A stretch of 59,999 nucleotides of DNA from Chitinophaga pinensis (GTDB taxonomy: Bacteria; Bacteroidota; Bacteroidia; AKYH767-A; OLB10), in assembly GCA_943332105.1 (NCBI GenBank), contig CALQOD010000004.1, positions 1-59,999 on the forward strand, given 5' to 3'. Both the position numbers and the translations under genes were made by a program. The notes below the pieces were generated by a model, which was not told the DNA's origin, ran no database searches, and saw nothing but the letters and a program-made list of their open reading frames with translations. Of this stretch, positions 45,570 through 54,232 are shown one piece after another (the first letter of the stretch is position 1; the number at the start of each line of letters is the position of its first letter).

Positions 45570-47724
45570 ATTTCACAATGTCCATCTCTTTGATTAATCT
45601 TTTGGCTTCACCGTATTTATCGATCACAAATAAAGTATATCGAATATCCAGGGTAATATTTCTACAAATTTCCGGATTAAATAAAATATCACTCATCGTG
45701 CCTTCCCATACACGATCGAAATTAGTTCCTATCAATTGACCATAAGCATTTAAAACGGGGCTTCCTGAATTACCTCCTGTGGTGTGATTTGTTGCTATGA
45801 ATGCTACGGGTACAGTTCCATTAAAAGCATAAGGTCCAAAATCTTTTCGCTGATATAAATCCAACAGCTTTGGCGCCACATCAAATTCTTCACTCCCCTT
45901 AATATATTTCTCCATAATTCCATCGAGTGTGGTGTAGTAATTATATTTTACTCCATCACGAGGGAAATAACTTTTAACATTTCCATAAGCCACACGAAGA
46001 GTGCTATTTGCGTCCGGATAATATTTCTTGCTTGAATTCATTTCACGCTGTGCAGCCATATACAAACGATTTAGCCTTCCTAACTCTAACGACATACCGT
46101 TAACCTTTATAGCTATTACAGACTTATAATAAGAAGCAATAGGGCCCATCAGTTTATAAGCTGGATCATTCATTATTTTTTTTGACATTCCCGGTTTATA
46201 GGACTTTAAAAATTTATTTATAGTAACAGAATCGCTAAAAATTGTTTTTGAATAAACATCATCAGACCATTTTGCAAAGTCGCCGTGATATTTTTTACGC
46301 TGCTCTACAAAATACATCGGCTTGAGACTATCAGGAACGTTCTTATCAAACATTAACAACAACGATTGAAAAAATTGTTTGTCGGTTGCCATATTATAAT
46401 CACGATAAAAATCACCTATCGTGTTAAACAGTTTATTCTTCTCCGTTTCAAGTTTGTTATTATCAATTTGCTTTGCAGCAGATAAATCAACAAGGCTTTG
46501 AAAATTTAATGAATAGGTTAAAAGCTCAACACCATAAGCAGCTTCCGAGTAATAATTATTTGCAGATATGTAAGGACGATTTGAAGAATAAAGTGTTTTA
46601 AGTGAAGGCAGCACTTGTCCATATTTTTGTTTTTGCAGTGGGCTACTATTTAACCAACTATTAAATTCTACTTCAAACAATTCTTTTTTCTCTAATCCTT
46701 TAGATTCGGTTAGTCCTTTAGATTCTCCTTGCCATTTTTTCCATCCGTTACTTACGCTACTTTGCTTTGCTGCATACTGAATATGCAATTGCTCACTACT
46801 TCGCATTGCATTATCCATAATACGTAATTTTTCTGTTCTTACCTTTATTCTTTCAGGGTTGGTTGTTCTTAAAATCATTTCTTCTGCGTAGGATGAAATA
46901 TACTCTTGTGTTCTTCCTGGAAATCCATATACCATAGTGAAATCTCCCTCGTTAATTCCGCCGATATTAATTGTTAAAGCGGCGCGCGGAACAAACGGAA
47001 CATTTTCTTCATTATAGTCTGCTGGTTTGTTTTCTTTATTGGCGTATATGCGAAACAGTGAGAAATCTCCTGTATGTCGCGGCCACATCCAATTATCTGT
47101 ATCTCCACCAAATTTTCCTATTGATGAAGGAGGTGCGCCCACCATTCTAACATCTTTGAATGTTTCTGTTATGATTAGATAAAATTCGTTGCCAGAAAAA
47201 AACTGACGAACCTTTGCTTCGTAATGTGTTCCTTCAACCGCTTTCTTTTCTATTTGCGCTGCAAGCTCTTTAGTTTTTTCATTTCGAGCTTGCTCTGTCA
47301 TTCCGTCTTTTAGCACTTCATTAAACTGAGCTGTAACATCGTTAATACTAATAATAAATGAAACCGAAAGTCCAGGACAAGGAAGTTCGTCTTTAATAGA
47401 TTGTGCCCAAAATCCCTCTTTTAAATAATTATGCTCTAAAGTAGAATGCGATTGTATTTCTCCAAAACCACAATGATGATTTGTAAGCAACAATCCTTGC
47501 TTCGAAATAATTTCACCTGTACATCCTCCTCCAAACAATACAATTGCATCCTTCAAACTGCTTTTATTTACGCTATATATGTCTGCTGCTGTTATTTTCA
47601 ATCCTCGCAGTTGCATATCAGCAATGTTTAGTTGTTGTAAAAGCTGCGGAAACCACATACCCTCATCGGCCCGAGAGTAGGAAGAGCAAAACAGAAGAGA
47701 AATTACCAGTAATATTTTTTTCAT
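45568..47724 (-). CDS. S46-family dipeptidyl-peptidase, DPP11-like
   Basis: The 718-residue product has a signal peptide (about residues 1-19) and the trypsin-like fold of S46 exopeptidases. The triad is His84 in TNHHCG, probably Asp220 in RHTGDFSLFR and Ser653 in TGGNSGSP. The residue 18 after the serine is Arg671 (NFDRVWEG). In P. gingivalis enzymes the equivalent spacing is Ser655-Arg673 for the Asp/Glu-specific DPP11, while DPP7 has Gly there. So I infer removal of dipeptides ending in Asp or Glu from peptides in the periplasm. A TATATTTG box lies 14 bases upstream. Confidence 0.88.
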   Translation of the reverse strand: MKKILLVISLLFCSSYSRADEGMWFPQLLQQLNIADMQLRGLKITAADIYSVNKSSLKDAIVLFGGGCTGEIISKQGLLLTNHHCGFGEIQSHSTLEHNYLKEGFWAQSIKDELPCPGLSVSFIISINDVTAQFNEVLKDGMTEQARNEKTKELAAQIEKKAVEGTHYEAKVRQFFSGNEFYLIITETFKDVRMVGAPPSSIGKFGGDTDNWMWPRHTGDFSLFRIYANKENKPADYNEENVPFVPRAALTINIGGINEGDFTMVYGFPGRTQEYISSYAEEMILRTTNPERIKVRTEKLRIMDNAMRSSEQLHIQYAAKQSSVSNGWKKWQGESKGLTESKGLEKKELFEVEFNSWLNSSPLQKQKYGQVLPSLKTLYSSNRPYISANNYYSEAAYGVELLTYSLNFQSLVDLSAAKQIDNNKLETEKNKLFNTIGDFYRDYNMATDKQFFQSLLLMFDKNVPDSLKPMYFVEQRKKYHGDFAKWSDDVYSKTIFSDSVTINKFLKSYKPGMSKKIMNDPAYKLMGPIASYYKSVIAIKVNGMSLELGRLNRLYMAAQREMNSSKKYYPDANSTLRVAYGNVKSYFPRDGVKYNYYTTLDGIMEKYIKGSEEFDVAPKLLDLYQRKDFGPYAFNGTVPVAFIATNHTTGGNSGSPVLNAYGQLIGTNFDRVWEGTMSDILFNPEICRNITLDIRYTLFVIDKYGEAKRLIKEMDIVK

Positions 47725-47738
47725 TTATGTCTTTTTTG

Positions 47739-47746
47739 CAAATATA
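47739..47746 (-). promoter_or_regulatory. Putative -7 box (TATATTTG) of the S46 peptidase gene
   Basis: Full TAnnTTTG match on the minus strand, 14 bases before the ATG at 47724. Its -33 region falls in the T-run of the preceding terminator. Confidence 0.5.
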
Positions 47747-47763
47747 TTTTATCATTCTTATAA

Positions 47764-47789
47764 ATAAAAAATCCCGCCTAAGCGGGATT
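47764..47789 (-). terminator. Terminator of the DUF3127 gene
   Basis: Stem ATCCCGC/GCGGGAT with loop CTAA, and an A-run on the left that becomes a U-run in the minus direction. It lies 20 bases after the stop at 47810. Confidence 0.88.
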
Positions 47790-47809
47790 CGTTACTATGC
47801 TTTTTTTAA

Positions 47810-48202
47810 TTAAAACGGTAAGTCATCAGAACCTGTTTGAGCTAATCCTTCCATTGTATTAGCGGTTGCTTCTTCTTCAAAAGATTGCCCTGAAGTAGCC
47901 GATTGCATTGGTGCAGATGCGCCAGCAGACATTGATGTTATTCCAAAAGCTCTTATATCGCTGTACCATTTTCCATTATACTCTCTTGATTCAACACGAA
48001 AATTTACTTTGATTGTTGAACCTACCACAATTGGTTTTAGTTGACTAATTAGTTGTTCGTTGAAAGCAGTGAAAGCAATCTTTTTAGGATATTGATCCAT
48101 TGTTTCACCGATAAATGTTTGCTTTACCCAACGACCATTTTTTCCTTCGCCAGATTGTTCTGATTGCACTTCCATTAATTTGCAATTTACTTCGTAACTC
48201 AT
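47810..48202 (-). CDS. DUF3127 protein: OB-fold-like domain with SSB-type acidic tip
   Basis: The 130-residue product has a folded domain of about 85 residues (VNCKLMEVQSEQSGEG, WVKQTFIGETM, KKIAFTAFNEQLISQL, STIKVNFRVESREYNGKWY) matching DUF3127, thought to be an OB fold. A flexible Ser-, Ala- and Glu-rich linker follows and the protein ends SDDLPF. Bacterial single-stranded DNA-binding protein (SSB) has the same build: OB domain, disordered linker and an acidic tip (DDDIPF-like) that docks repair and replication proteins. I infer a nucleic-acid-binding protein that may join the SSB interaction network. It is a single gene with its own promoter box and terminator. Confidence 0.85.
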   Translation of the reverse strand: MSYEVNCKLMEVQSEQSGEGKNGRWVKQTFIGETMDQYPKKIAFTAFNEQLISQLKPIVVGSTIKVNFRVESREYNGKWYSDIRAFGITSMSAGASAPMQSATSGQSFEEEATANTMEGLAQTGSDDLPF

Positions 48203-48231
48203 AGTTATATTGATTTTAATTATTTTCTAAT

Positions 48232-48239
48232 CAAAGATA
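48232..48239 (-). promoter_or_regulatory. Putative -7 box (TATCTTTG) of the DUF3127 gene
   Basis: Full TAnnTTTG match on the minus strand, 29 bases before the ATG at 48202 and abutting the htpG terminator. The -33 element is unclear. Confidence 0.5.
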
Positions 48240-48240
48240 C

Positions 48241-48271
48241 AAAAAGGCTCGGTAATTTTATTCACCAAGCC
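48241..48271 (-). terminator. Terminator of htpG
   Basis: Imperfect stem GGCTcGGT/ACCaAGCC around a 10-base AT loop, with an A-run on the left that gives a U-run in the minus direction. It lies 25 bases after the htpG stop. Confidence 0.7.
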
Positions 48272-48296
48272 CGATTTGTGAATAAATTTTAACTTC

Positions 48297-50108
48297 TTAG
48301 ATAAGCTCCACTGAACGATTAATAAATCCATTTAGTGCCTCTCCTTTTAATAGGCCCTGTGAAAGCATTGCCAAATCAATTACCTGACGAATCATTTTTT
48401 GTTTTTCTTCAGGCACTCCTGTAATTAACACCTTTTTCATCAATGGGTGGTTGGCATTAATAACTAAGTTAAGCGGATCTCCCATTCCCGACATAAATTC
48501 ATATCCTCCACCTGTTGCGGCCATTTCTTTCATTCTACGCATGAACTCAGGACGAGTAATCATTGCTGGTGCATCCGTTTCAGAAAGCCCTTCTAATTGA
48601 ACAAAATACTTTTCTTTTTCAACAGCTAGTTCTGCTATTTCTTTGATTGTCTTTTGCTCTTCTTCTGATAAAACAATTGGACGTTTTTCATCCTTCTTTA
48701 TTAGATTATCAGCTGTATCCGAATCTACCCGCGTAAAAGAAATGTTTTCTAGTTTATGTTCCAGAAAATTAACAAAATGACTATCAATTACACCATCCAT
48801 TTGCAATACATCGTATCCTTTATTTTTAGCACCTTCTACAAATGAATACTGTTCATCAAGGTTAGAGGTATACGTATAAACAACTTTATTGTCTTTGTCC
48901 GTTTGATTAGGCTCAACTACTGTTTTATATTCATCAAACGTAAAATACTTTGCGTCTGTGTTTTTTAATAAACAGAATGATTTAGCGCGATCATAAAACT
49001 TCTCTTCACTTAACATTCCGTATTTAATAAATACGCCAATATCATCCCACTTGGCTTCAAAATCTGTTCTGTTTTCTTTAAACAATTCTTCTAGCTTATC
49101 CGAAACTTTTTTCAGAATATGATTGCTGATTTTCTTTACATTCGAATCACTTTGTAAGTACGAACGACTCACATTCAACGGAATATCTGGCGAGTCAATA
49201 ACTCCATGTAACAGCGTTAAAAATTCAGGTACAATTCCTTCTACAGAATCAGTTACGAACACCTGACGACAATACAACTTAATTTTATTTTTCTGAACTT
49301 CTAAATTCTTTTTCAGTTTAGGGAAATAAAGAATGCCAGTAAGATTAAAAGGGAAATCTACGTTCAAGTGAATATAAAACAATGGGTCTTCTGCCATCGG
49401 ATATAATTCCTTATAAAAAGCTAAATAATCCTCGTGTGTTAACTCACTTGGCTTCTTAATCCAAGCTGGAGAAGTGTTATTGATTACCTCATCATTAAAC
49501 TTTATTTCTACTGGTAGAAAGCTACAATATTTATCTAATAATGTTTTGATTCTTGCTTCCTCTAAAAATTCATTTGACTCTTCATTGATGTGAAGGATGA
49601 TATCCGTTCCACGATCTTCCTTCGAATCATTTGTCATGGTATAATCTGGACTCCCATCGCAGGTCCAGCGAATAGCCTCTTGTTCGATTGCTTTAAAAGA
49701 GCGGGAATAAATTTCCACTTTATCAGACACCATAAATCCGGAGTAAAAGCCCAATCCGAACTTCCCAATTAAATTCCCTTCTGTTTGATCTTTGTATTTA
49801 TTTACAAATTCTTCTGCACCTGAAAAAGCAATCTGATTTATGTATTTTTCCACTTCCTCTGACGTCATTCCCAAACCTCGATCACGGATAGTAAGTGTTT
49901 TGTTTTCTTTATCAAGAATTACTTCAACCGCCAGATTCCCGAGTTCCGTTTTATTTTCTCCAATCGATGTTAGTGTTTTAATTTTTCCAGTAGCGTCTAC
50001 TGCATTGGCAACTAATTCACGAACGAAAATTTCGTGGTCGCTGTAAAGAAACTTCTTAATAATCGGAAAGATGTTTTCCGTTTGTACATTTATTTTTCCT
50101 GTTGTCAT
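48297..50108 (-). CDS. htpG: Molecular chaperone HtpG (Hsp90)
   Basis: HtpG is the ATP-driven bacterial Hsp90 that remodels client proteins in the cytoplasm. The 603-residue product has the GHKL ATPase N-domain with LYSDHEIFVRELVANAVDAT (landmark in part), LTIRDRGLGMTSEEV and NLIGKFGLGFYSGFMV. The middle domain has the catalytic-loop arginine in DIPLNVSRSYLQ. The C-terminal dimerisation domain is shorter than in eukaryotic Hsp90 and has no MEEVD tail. It is a single-gene unit with a TATTTTTG box 68 bases upstream; no heat-shock-specific element is evident. Confidence 0.97.
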   Translation of the reverse strand: MTTGKINVQTENIFPIIKKFLYSDHEIFVRELVANAVDATGKIKTLTSIGENKTELGNLAVEVILDKENKTLTIRDRGLGMTSEEVEKYINQIAFSGAEEFVNKYKDQTEGNLIGKFGLGFYSGFMVSDKVEIYSRSFKAIEQEAIRWTCDGSPDYTMTNDSKEDRGTDIILHINEESNEFLEEARIKTLLDKYCSFLPVEIKFNDEVINNTSPAWIKKPSELTHEDYLAFYKELYPMAEDPLFYIHLNVDFPFNLTGILYFPKLKKNLEVQKNKIKLYCRQVFVTDSVEGIVPEFLTLLHGVIDSPDIPLNVSRSYLQSDSNVKKISNHILKKVSDKLEELFKENRTDFEAKWDDIGVFIKYGMLSEEKFYDRAKSFCLLKNTDAKYFTFDEYKTVVEPNQTDKDNKVVYTYTSNLDEQYSFVEGAKNKGYDVLQMDGVIDSHFVNFLEHKLENISFTRVDSDTADNLIKKDEKRPIVLSEEEQKTIKEIAELAVEKEKYFVQLEGLSETDAPAMITRPEFMRRMKEMAATGGGYEFMSGMGDPLNLVINANHPLMKKVLITGVPEEKQKMIRQVIDLAMLSQGLLKGEALNGFINRSVELI

Positions 50109-50175
50109 AATTATTTTTTTTGGCGCGCACCGTTTTCAAACAAAATGCCATCAGCGCAAGATGACAAATTGACCT

Positions 50176-50183
50176 CAAAAATA
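50176..50183 (-). promoter_or_regulatory. Putative -7 box (TATTTTTG) of htpG
   Basis: Full TAnnTTTG match on the minus strand, 68 bases before the ATG at 50108, in the 236-base divergent region shared with the S41 protease. The -33 element is not clear. Confidence 0.4.
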
Positions 50184-50344
50184 GGGTTATTATTGCGTTA
50201 AAGAAAGTAGATTTGTAAATAGTAATTTATTTTGTCACGAACTATTTTCGAGATTTGTGCGTTAATAAGATTGTTAGCAATGATTTTAACAAAATATTAT
50301 TTTATCAATAAATTTTTAAACTTCGCATATTCAAAACAATTACC

Positions 50345-51949
50345 ATGATTTACAAAACCCCTTTTTGCTCCCCTTTGATAATCACGACCATTTTTCTAAT
50401 AGTGTCGTTTACAAATGTACAAGCACAGATTAGTCCGACTGCTGAAAAATTTGACGCGTTAATGAGCATGATTAATTATGCTTATGTTGATAGCATTGAT
50501 GAAAAAAAGATCTCTGACGATGCTATTCGAAATTTATTAAAAGAACTTGACCCACATTCTATCTATATTCCTGCTGAAGAATTAAAAGAGGTAAACGAGC
50601 CTTTGGTTGGAAACTTTGATGGTATTGGTGTTCAATTTAGCATATTAGAAGACACCATTATGATTTCACAAACAATTTCCGGTGGGCCATCTGAAAAGCT
50701 AGGACTGCGTGCAGGAGATAGGATTGTAAAAATTGATGGGAATAGTGTTGCTAATATTGGAATTAAAAATAATGATGTACTAAAAAAGCTTAGAGGTGTT
50801 AAAGGAACTAAAGTAAAAGTAGATGTCTATCGCAGAGGCTCAAAAGACCTTATTCCGTTTACAATTACAAGAGACAAGATTCCTTTGTATAGTGTAGATG
50901 CAGCTTATATGGTTACTCCAACTGTAGGGTATATAAAAATCAGTCGTTTTGCTGATAGCACTGTTGAAGAATTCAAACAAGCATTAGAAAAGCTAAAAGC
51001 GCAACATGTTGAAAGTTTAATCATGGATTTATCCGATAATGGCGGGGGCTATCTGAACAGGGCTATTGAATTAGCAGATGAGTATTTAAGTAATGGAAAA
51101 GAAGTGGTATATACTGTGGGGAAAAACAATCCGCGTCAGGATAATTATTCAACTTCGGTAGGTGGATTTGAAAAAGGGAAGGTGGTTGTTTTAGTTAACG
51201 AATCATCGGCATCGGCAAGCGAAATTGTTTCAGGAGCTTTACAAGATTGGGATCGTGCATTAATTGTTGGAAGAAGAACGTTTGCTAAGGGATTGGTGCA
51301 AAAGCCATATCCATTACCTGATGGTTCTGCTGTGAGATTAACTATTGCTCGTTATTATACTCCTTCGGGAAGATGTATTCAGAAACATTATGATCCAGGC
51401 GACGAAAACTATGATATGGATATAAGCATGCGCTACCTGCATGGTGAACTTTACAGCGCAGATAGTATTAAGTTTATTGATAGTTTGAAATGTAAAACAA
51501 TGGGCGGTCGTGTTGTATATGGTGGTGGTGGTATTATGCCTGATGTGTTTGTTGGTTTGGATACAAGCATGAGCAGTAAATACTACGATGAGCTTAGAAG
51601 AAATGGAACAATCAACGACTTTACACTAAACTATGTCGATGAACATCGCGCTGAACTATTAAGTAAATACAAAGATGTTTATCAGTTTAAAAATGATTTT
51701 AAAATCACGAAAGACTTTTTAGAAGATTTTATTGCTTACGCTGAAAAGAAAAATATTAAGCGTGATAATATAGGATTAAAAAATTCTGAGAGATTAATTA
51801 ATACACAAATGAGAGCTTTAATTGCGCGTGATCTTTGGGATACTAATGCATACTATGTTATTATCAACGACATTAATGTATTCTTAGTAAAAGCGCTTCA
51901 GTGCTTACAAGATGATACCTTCAAGAAAATGAAAATATCAGATAAATAA
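50345..51949 (+). CDS. S41-family C-terminal processing protease with PDZ domain
   Basis: The 534-residue product has a signal peptide (ending VQAQ, about residue 28), so it works in the periplasm. An N-terminal helical part precedes a PDZ domain (about residues 85-180, GIGVQFSILEDTI to LIPFTITRDKI). The S41 catalytic core has SLIMDLSDNGGGYLNRA and the Ser-Lys dyad Ser290 (SSASASE) and Lys315 (TFAKGLVQ), with the classic 25-residue spacing. Such proteases trim or degrade exported proteins after recognising their C-termini. A long C-terminal region (about 390-534) follows. The transcript ends at the terminator at 51966-52013. Confidence 0.95.
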   Translation: MIYKTPFCSPLIITTIFLIVSFTNVQAQISPTAEKFDALMSMINYAYVDSIDEKKISDDAIRNLLKELDPHSIYIPAEELKEVNEPLVGNFDGIGVQFSILEDTIMISQTISGGPSEKLGLRAGDRIVKIDGNSVANIGIKNNDVLKKLRGVKGTKVKVDVYRRGSKDLIPFTITRDKIPLYSVDAAYMVTPTVGYIKISRFADSTVEEFKQALEKLKAQHVESLIMDLSDNGGGYLNRAIELADEYLSNGKEVVYTVGKNNPRQDNYSTSVGGFEKGKVVVLVNESSASASEIVSGALQDWDRALIVGRRTFAKGLVQKPYPLPDGSAVRLTIARYYTPSGRCIQKHYDPGDENYDMDISMRYLHGELYSADSIKFIDSLKCKTMGGRVVYGGGGIMPDVFVGLDTSMSSKYYDELRRNGTINDFTLNYVDEHRAELLSKYKDVYQFKNDFKITKDFLEDFIAYAEKKNIKRDNIGLKNSERLINTQMRALIARDLWDTNAYYVIINDINVFLVKALQCLQDDTFKKMKISDK

Positions 51950-51965
51950 ATAATAAGGTAAAAGT

Positions 51966-52013
51966 AAAAAAGAGGGCTCCCTTAGTAAGCTACAGGGAAA
52001 GCCCTCTTTTTTT
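51966..52013. terminator. Long bidirectional terminator between S41 protease and deoC
   Basis: Outer stem AAAAGAGGGCT/AGCCCTCTTTT of 11 bp plus an inner CCCT/AGGG, with A-run left and T-run right. It serves both convergent transcripts. Confidence 0.9.
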
Positions 52014-52040
52014 ATTCAATAATTTATTTTCTAGTTTTTT

Positions 52041-52943
52041 TTAATCTTTCGAAAAGTATTCTGGTCCTTGATAAACTCCCGTTTCAAGTTTTTCTAATTG
52101 CATTAAAACATCATTGGCTAATGAGCTTGCGCCAAAGCGAAACCAATCAGGATTCATCCAGGCTTCGCCTAATGTTTCACGCAACACAACTAAATATTGC
52201 ATCGCAATTTTAGATGTAGCTATTCCACCGGCAGGCTTCATGCCAATCATCTTTCCTTCTTTGAAATAAAAATCTTTAATGGCTTCAAACATCACCAATG
52301 TAACGGGTAGTGTAGCCGCTGGTTGAATTTTTCCTGTTGATGTCTTGATAAAATCAGCACCAGCATACATTGCAATATCTGATGCTTTACGAACATTGTC
52401 TAAAGTTGATAATTCACCTGTTTCTAAAATCACTTTCAAATGTGCAATTCCACATGCTTCTTTTATAGCTGCAATTTCATCAAACACAAAATTGTATTCG
52501 CCTGCTAAAAACTTGCCTCTCGATATGACCATATCAATTTCATCTGCACCTTCGTTAACTGCAAACTTCGTTTCGTCAATTTTAATTTTTTTAGTGCTCA
52601 TTCCAGTAGGGAAAGCTGTAGCTACAGAGGCTACTTTTACTTTTGATCCTTCCAATTCTTTTTTCGCAATAGCAACCATGTTCGGATAAACACATACTGC
52701 TGCAACAGGCGGCACATAACTTAACTTATCATGTGGGCGCAATGCTTTCGCACAAAGTTGTCTTACCTTTCCTGGAGTATCTTTCGCATCGAGTGTTGTT
52801 AAATCCATCATACTAATGGCCATTAACAAGGCTTCTTTCTTGCTCTCGTTTTTTATTGAGCGCTTTGTTAGGCGAGAGATTCTTTCCTCGATGCCTATCT
52901 GATCAACTGATGGCGAGTTTGATGCTGCAATATTTCCGTTCAT
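52041..52943 (-). CDS. deoC: Deoxyribose-phosphate aldolase
   Basis: DeoC splits 2-deoxyribose 5-phosphate to acetaldehyde and glyceraldehyde 3-phosphate in deoxynucleoside use. From ATG 52943 (MNGNIAASNS) the product is 300 residues; an in-frame ATG 30 bases upstream is possible. The TIM-barrel motifs are MMDLTTLDAKDTPGKV, VASVATAFPTGMSTK, NEGADEIDMVI, LKVILETGEL, the Schiff-base lysine in GADFIKTSTGK and MKPAGGI. The N-terminal extension of about 50 residues is longer than E. coli DeoC. It is the last gene of the methyltransferase-lolC/E-deoC operon. Confidence 0.96.
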   Translation of the reverse strand: MNGNIAASNSPSVDQIGIEERISRLTKRSIKNESKKEALLMAISMMDLTTLDAKDTPGKVRQLCAKALRPHDKLSYVPPVAAVCVYPNMVAIAKKELEGSKVKVASVATAFPTGMSTKKIKIDETKFAVNEGADEIDMVISRGKFLAGEYNFVFDEIAAIKEACGIAHLKVILETGELSTLDNVRKASDIAMYAGADFIKTSTGKIQPAATLPVTLVMFEAIKDFYFKEGKMIGMKPAGGIATSKIAMQYLVVLRETLGEAWMNPDWFRFGASSLANDVLMQLEKLETGVYQGPEYFSKD

Positions 52944-52979
52944 AATTAAGCTCTTCGTGATAAAATTAAGCAAAAGATA

Positions 52980-54224
52980 TTAAAATTTAGTATCGACAAG
53001 TTGTCGTTTTACAATTAGGCGTGATGTTATAAATGCGGCACAACCACCTATCGATAAAACAATTATCGATACAATAAAAAAATCATTTGCTTGCATAGCA
53101 ACTGGATAACTGTTAGTAACAAAACTATCTGCATTTCCTAGTTTAATGATTTCAAAATGCTGTTGTATGAAGCATATTATTCCACCTAAAAGCAGTCCTG
53201 TACCTGCACCAAAAACAGAAATCAACAGTCCTTCAATAAAAAATATTTTCTTAATAAAATTTACAGAAGCGCCCATATTAATCAGCGCAATAATATCTTT
53301 CTTTTTATCAATGATTAGCATTGTTAATGAGCCAAAGACATTAAAAGTTGCGATTAATAATATAAATCCAAGAATAAGATAAACGCCTGCTTTTTCCGAC
53401 TTAAGAATTTTATATAAAAAATCATGTTGCTGGTACCTGTCTTTGACCTTAAAGGTTGTCCCAACAATTTTTTGTAGTTGTGCTGCTACTTCTTGTTGGT
53501 CTGTTCCGCTTTTTATTTTTATTTCGATAGAAGACACTTTTGCATCTTCTCCCATCATCTCGCGTATAAAATCAATTGGGACAATTACATATTTATTATC
53601 AAAATCCTGCTGCACTGAAAACACAGCAGATGCTGCAATAGCGCGTTGTGAAAAGGCCTCTTCTGGATTTAATAACGCTGAAGAAGGTTCTATTCCTTTC
53701 TTAGGTAAATAAACATTAATTCTTGATACAGGGTCGTTCAATTTTAATCCTAATGAATAGGCAATACCTGCGCCCGGAATCATATAGTTTAAATCACCAT
53801 TCTTCAACACTGGTGTTCCATCAATAATTTTTTTTTGCAAGTCGCTACTTTTAAAATAAGTATCCGAGACACCTTTCATTGTAGCAATAAACTGTCTTTC
53901 TTTATACCGAAGTAAAACATTTTCTTCTAACGTATAGGTAGTAACGCTAACTGCAGATAGCTCTTTAATTTTATTAAAGCTCGCTGCTTCTGGCATAAAT
54001 GTCTTTCCATGAACAGGCGTAATAATGATATCCGGATCAAAGCTATCATACATGCTTAAAACCAGATTTCCGAAACCATTAAAAACAGACAATACGATTA
54101 TAAGACCCATTGTACCAACGCAAACGCCAGCAACACTAATCTTACTAATTATATTAATGAGATGATGAGATCGCTTGGCAGCAAAATAACGACGTGCAAT
54201 TTTCCAGGCAATCCCTAATTTCAT
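52980..54224 (-). CDS. LolC/LolE-type ABC transporter permease
   Basis: The 414-residue inner-membrane protein has the MacB/LolC/E layout. One helix near residues 28-52 (GVCVGTMGLIIVLSVFNGFG) is followed by a large periplasmic MacB-PCD domain (about 55-260) and three helices (about 275-400) with the FtsX-type LLIATFNVFGSLTMLIIDKK (shortened). LolC/E proteins extract lipoproteins from the inner membrane for LolA. The LolD ATPase is not adjacent. The N-terminal WKIARRYFAAKR is typical. It lies between a methyltransferase and deoC. Confidence 0.9.
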   Translation of the reverse strand: MKLGIAWKIARRYFAAKRSHHLINIISKISVAGVCVGTMGLIIVLSVFNGFGNLVLSMYDSFDPDIIITPVHGKTFMPEAASFNKIKELSAVSVTTYTLEENVLLRYKERQFIATMKGVSDTYFKSSDLQKKIIDGTPVLKNGDLNYMIPGAGIAYSLGLKLNDPVSRINVYLPKKGIEPSSALLNPEEAFSQRAIAASAVFSVQQDFDNKYVIVPIDFIREMMGEDAKVSSIEIKIKSGTDQQEVAAQLQKIVGTTFKVKDRYQQHDFLYKILKSEKAGVYLILGFILLIATFNVFGSLTMLIIDKKKDIIALINMGASVNFIKKIFFIEGLLISVFGAGTGLLLGGIICFIQQHFEIIKLGNADSFVTNSYPVAMQANDFFIVSIIVLSIGGCAAFITSRLIVKRQLVDTKF

Positions 54225-54232
54225 AAATGATA

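Noticed and set aside
45568..45570. Overlap of terminator and S46 stop as a regulatory device
   Set aside because: The 3-base contact of a plus-strand T-run with the opposing stop is simply compact gene packing.
52944..52973. Upstream ATG for deoC
   Set aside because: Possible, but it adds an unusual hydrophobic head; the ATG at 52943 is preferred. Left as an alternative.
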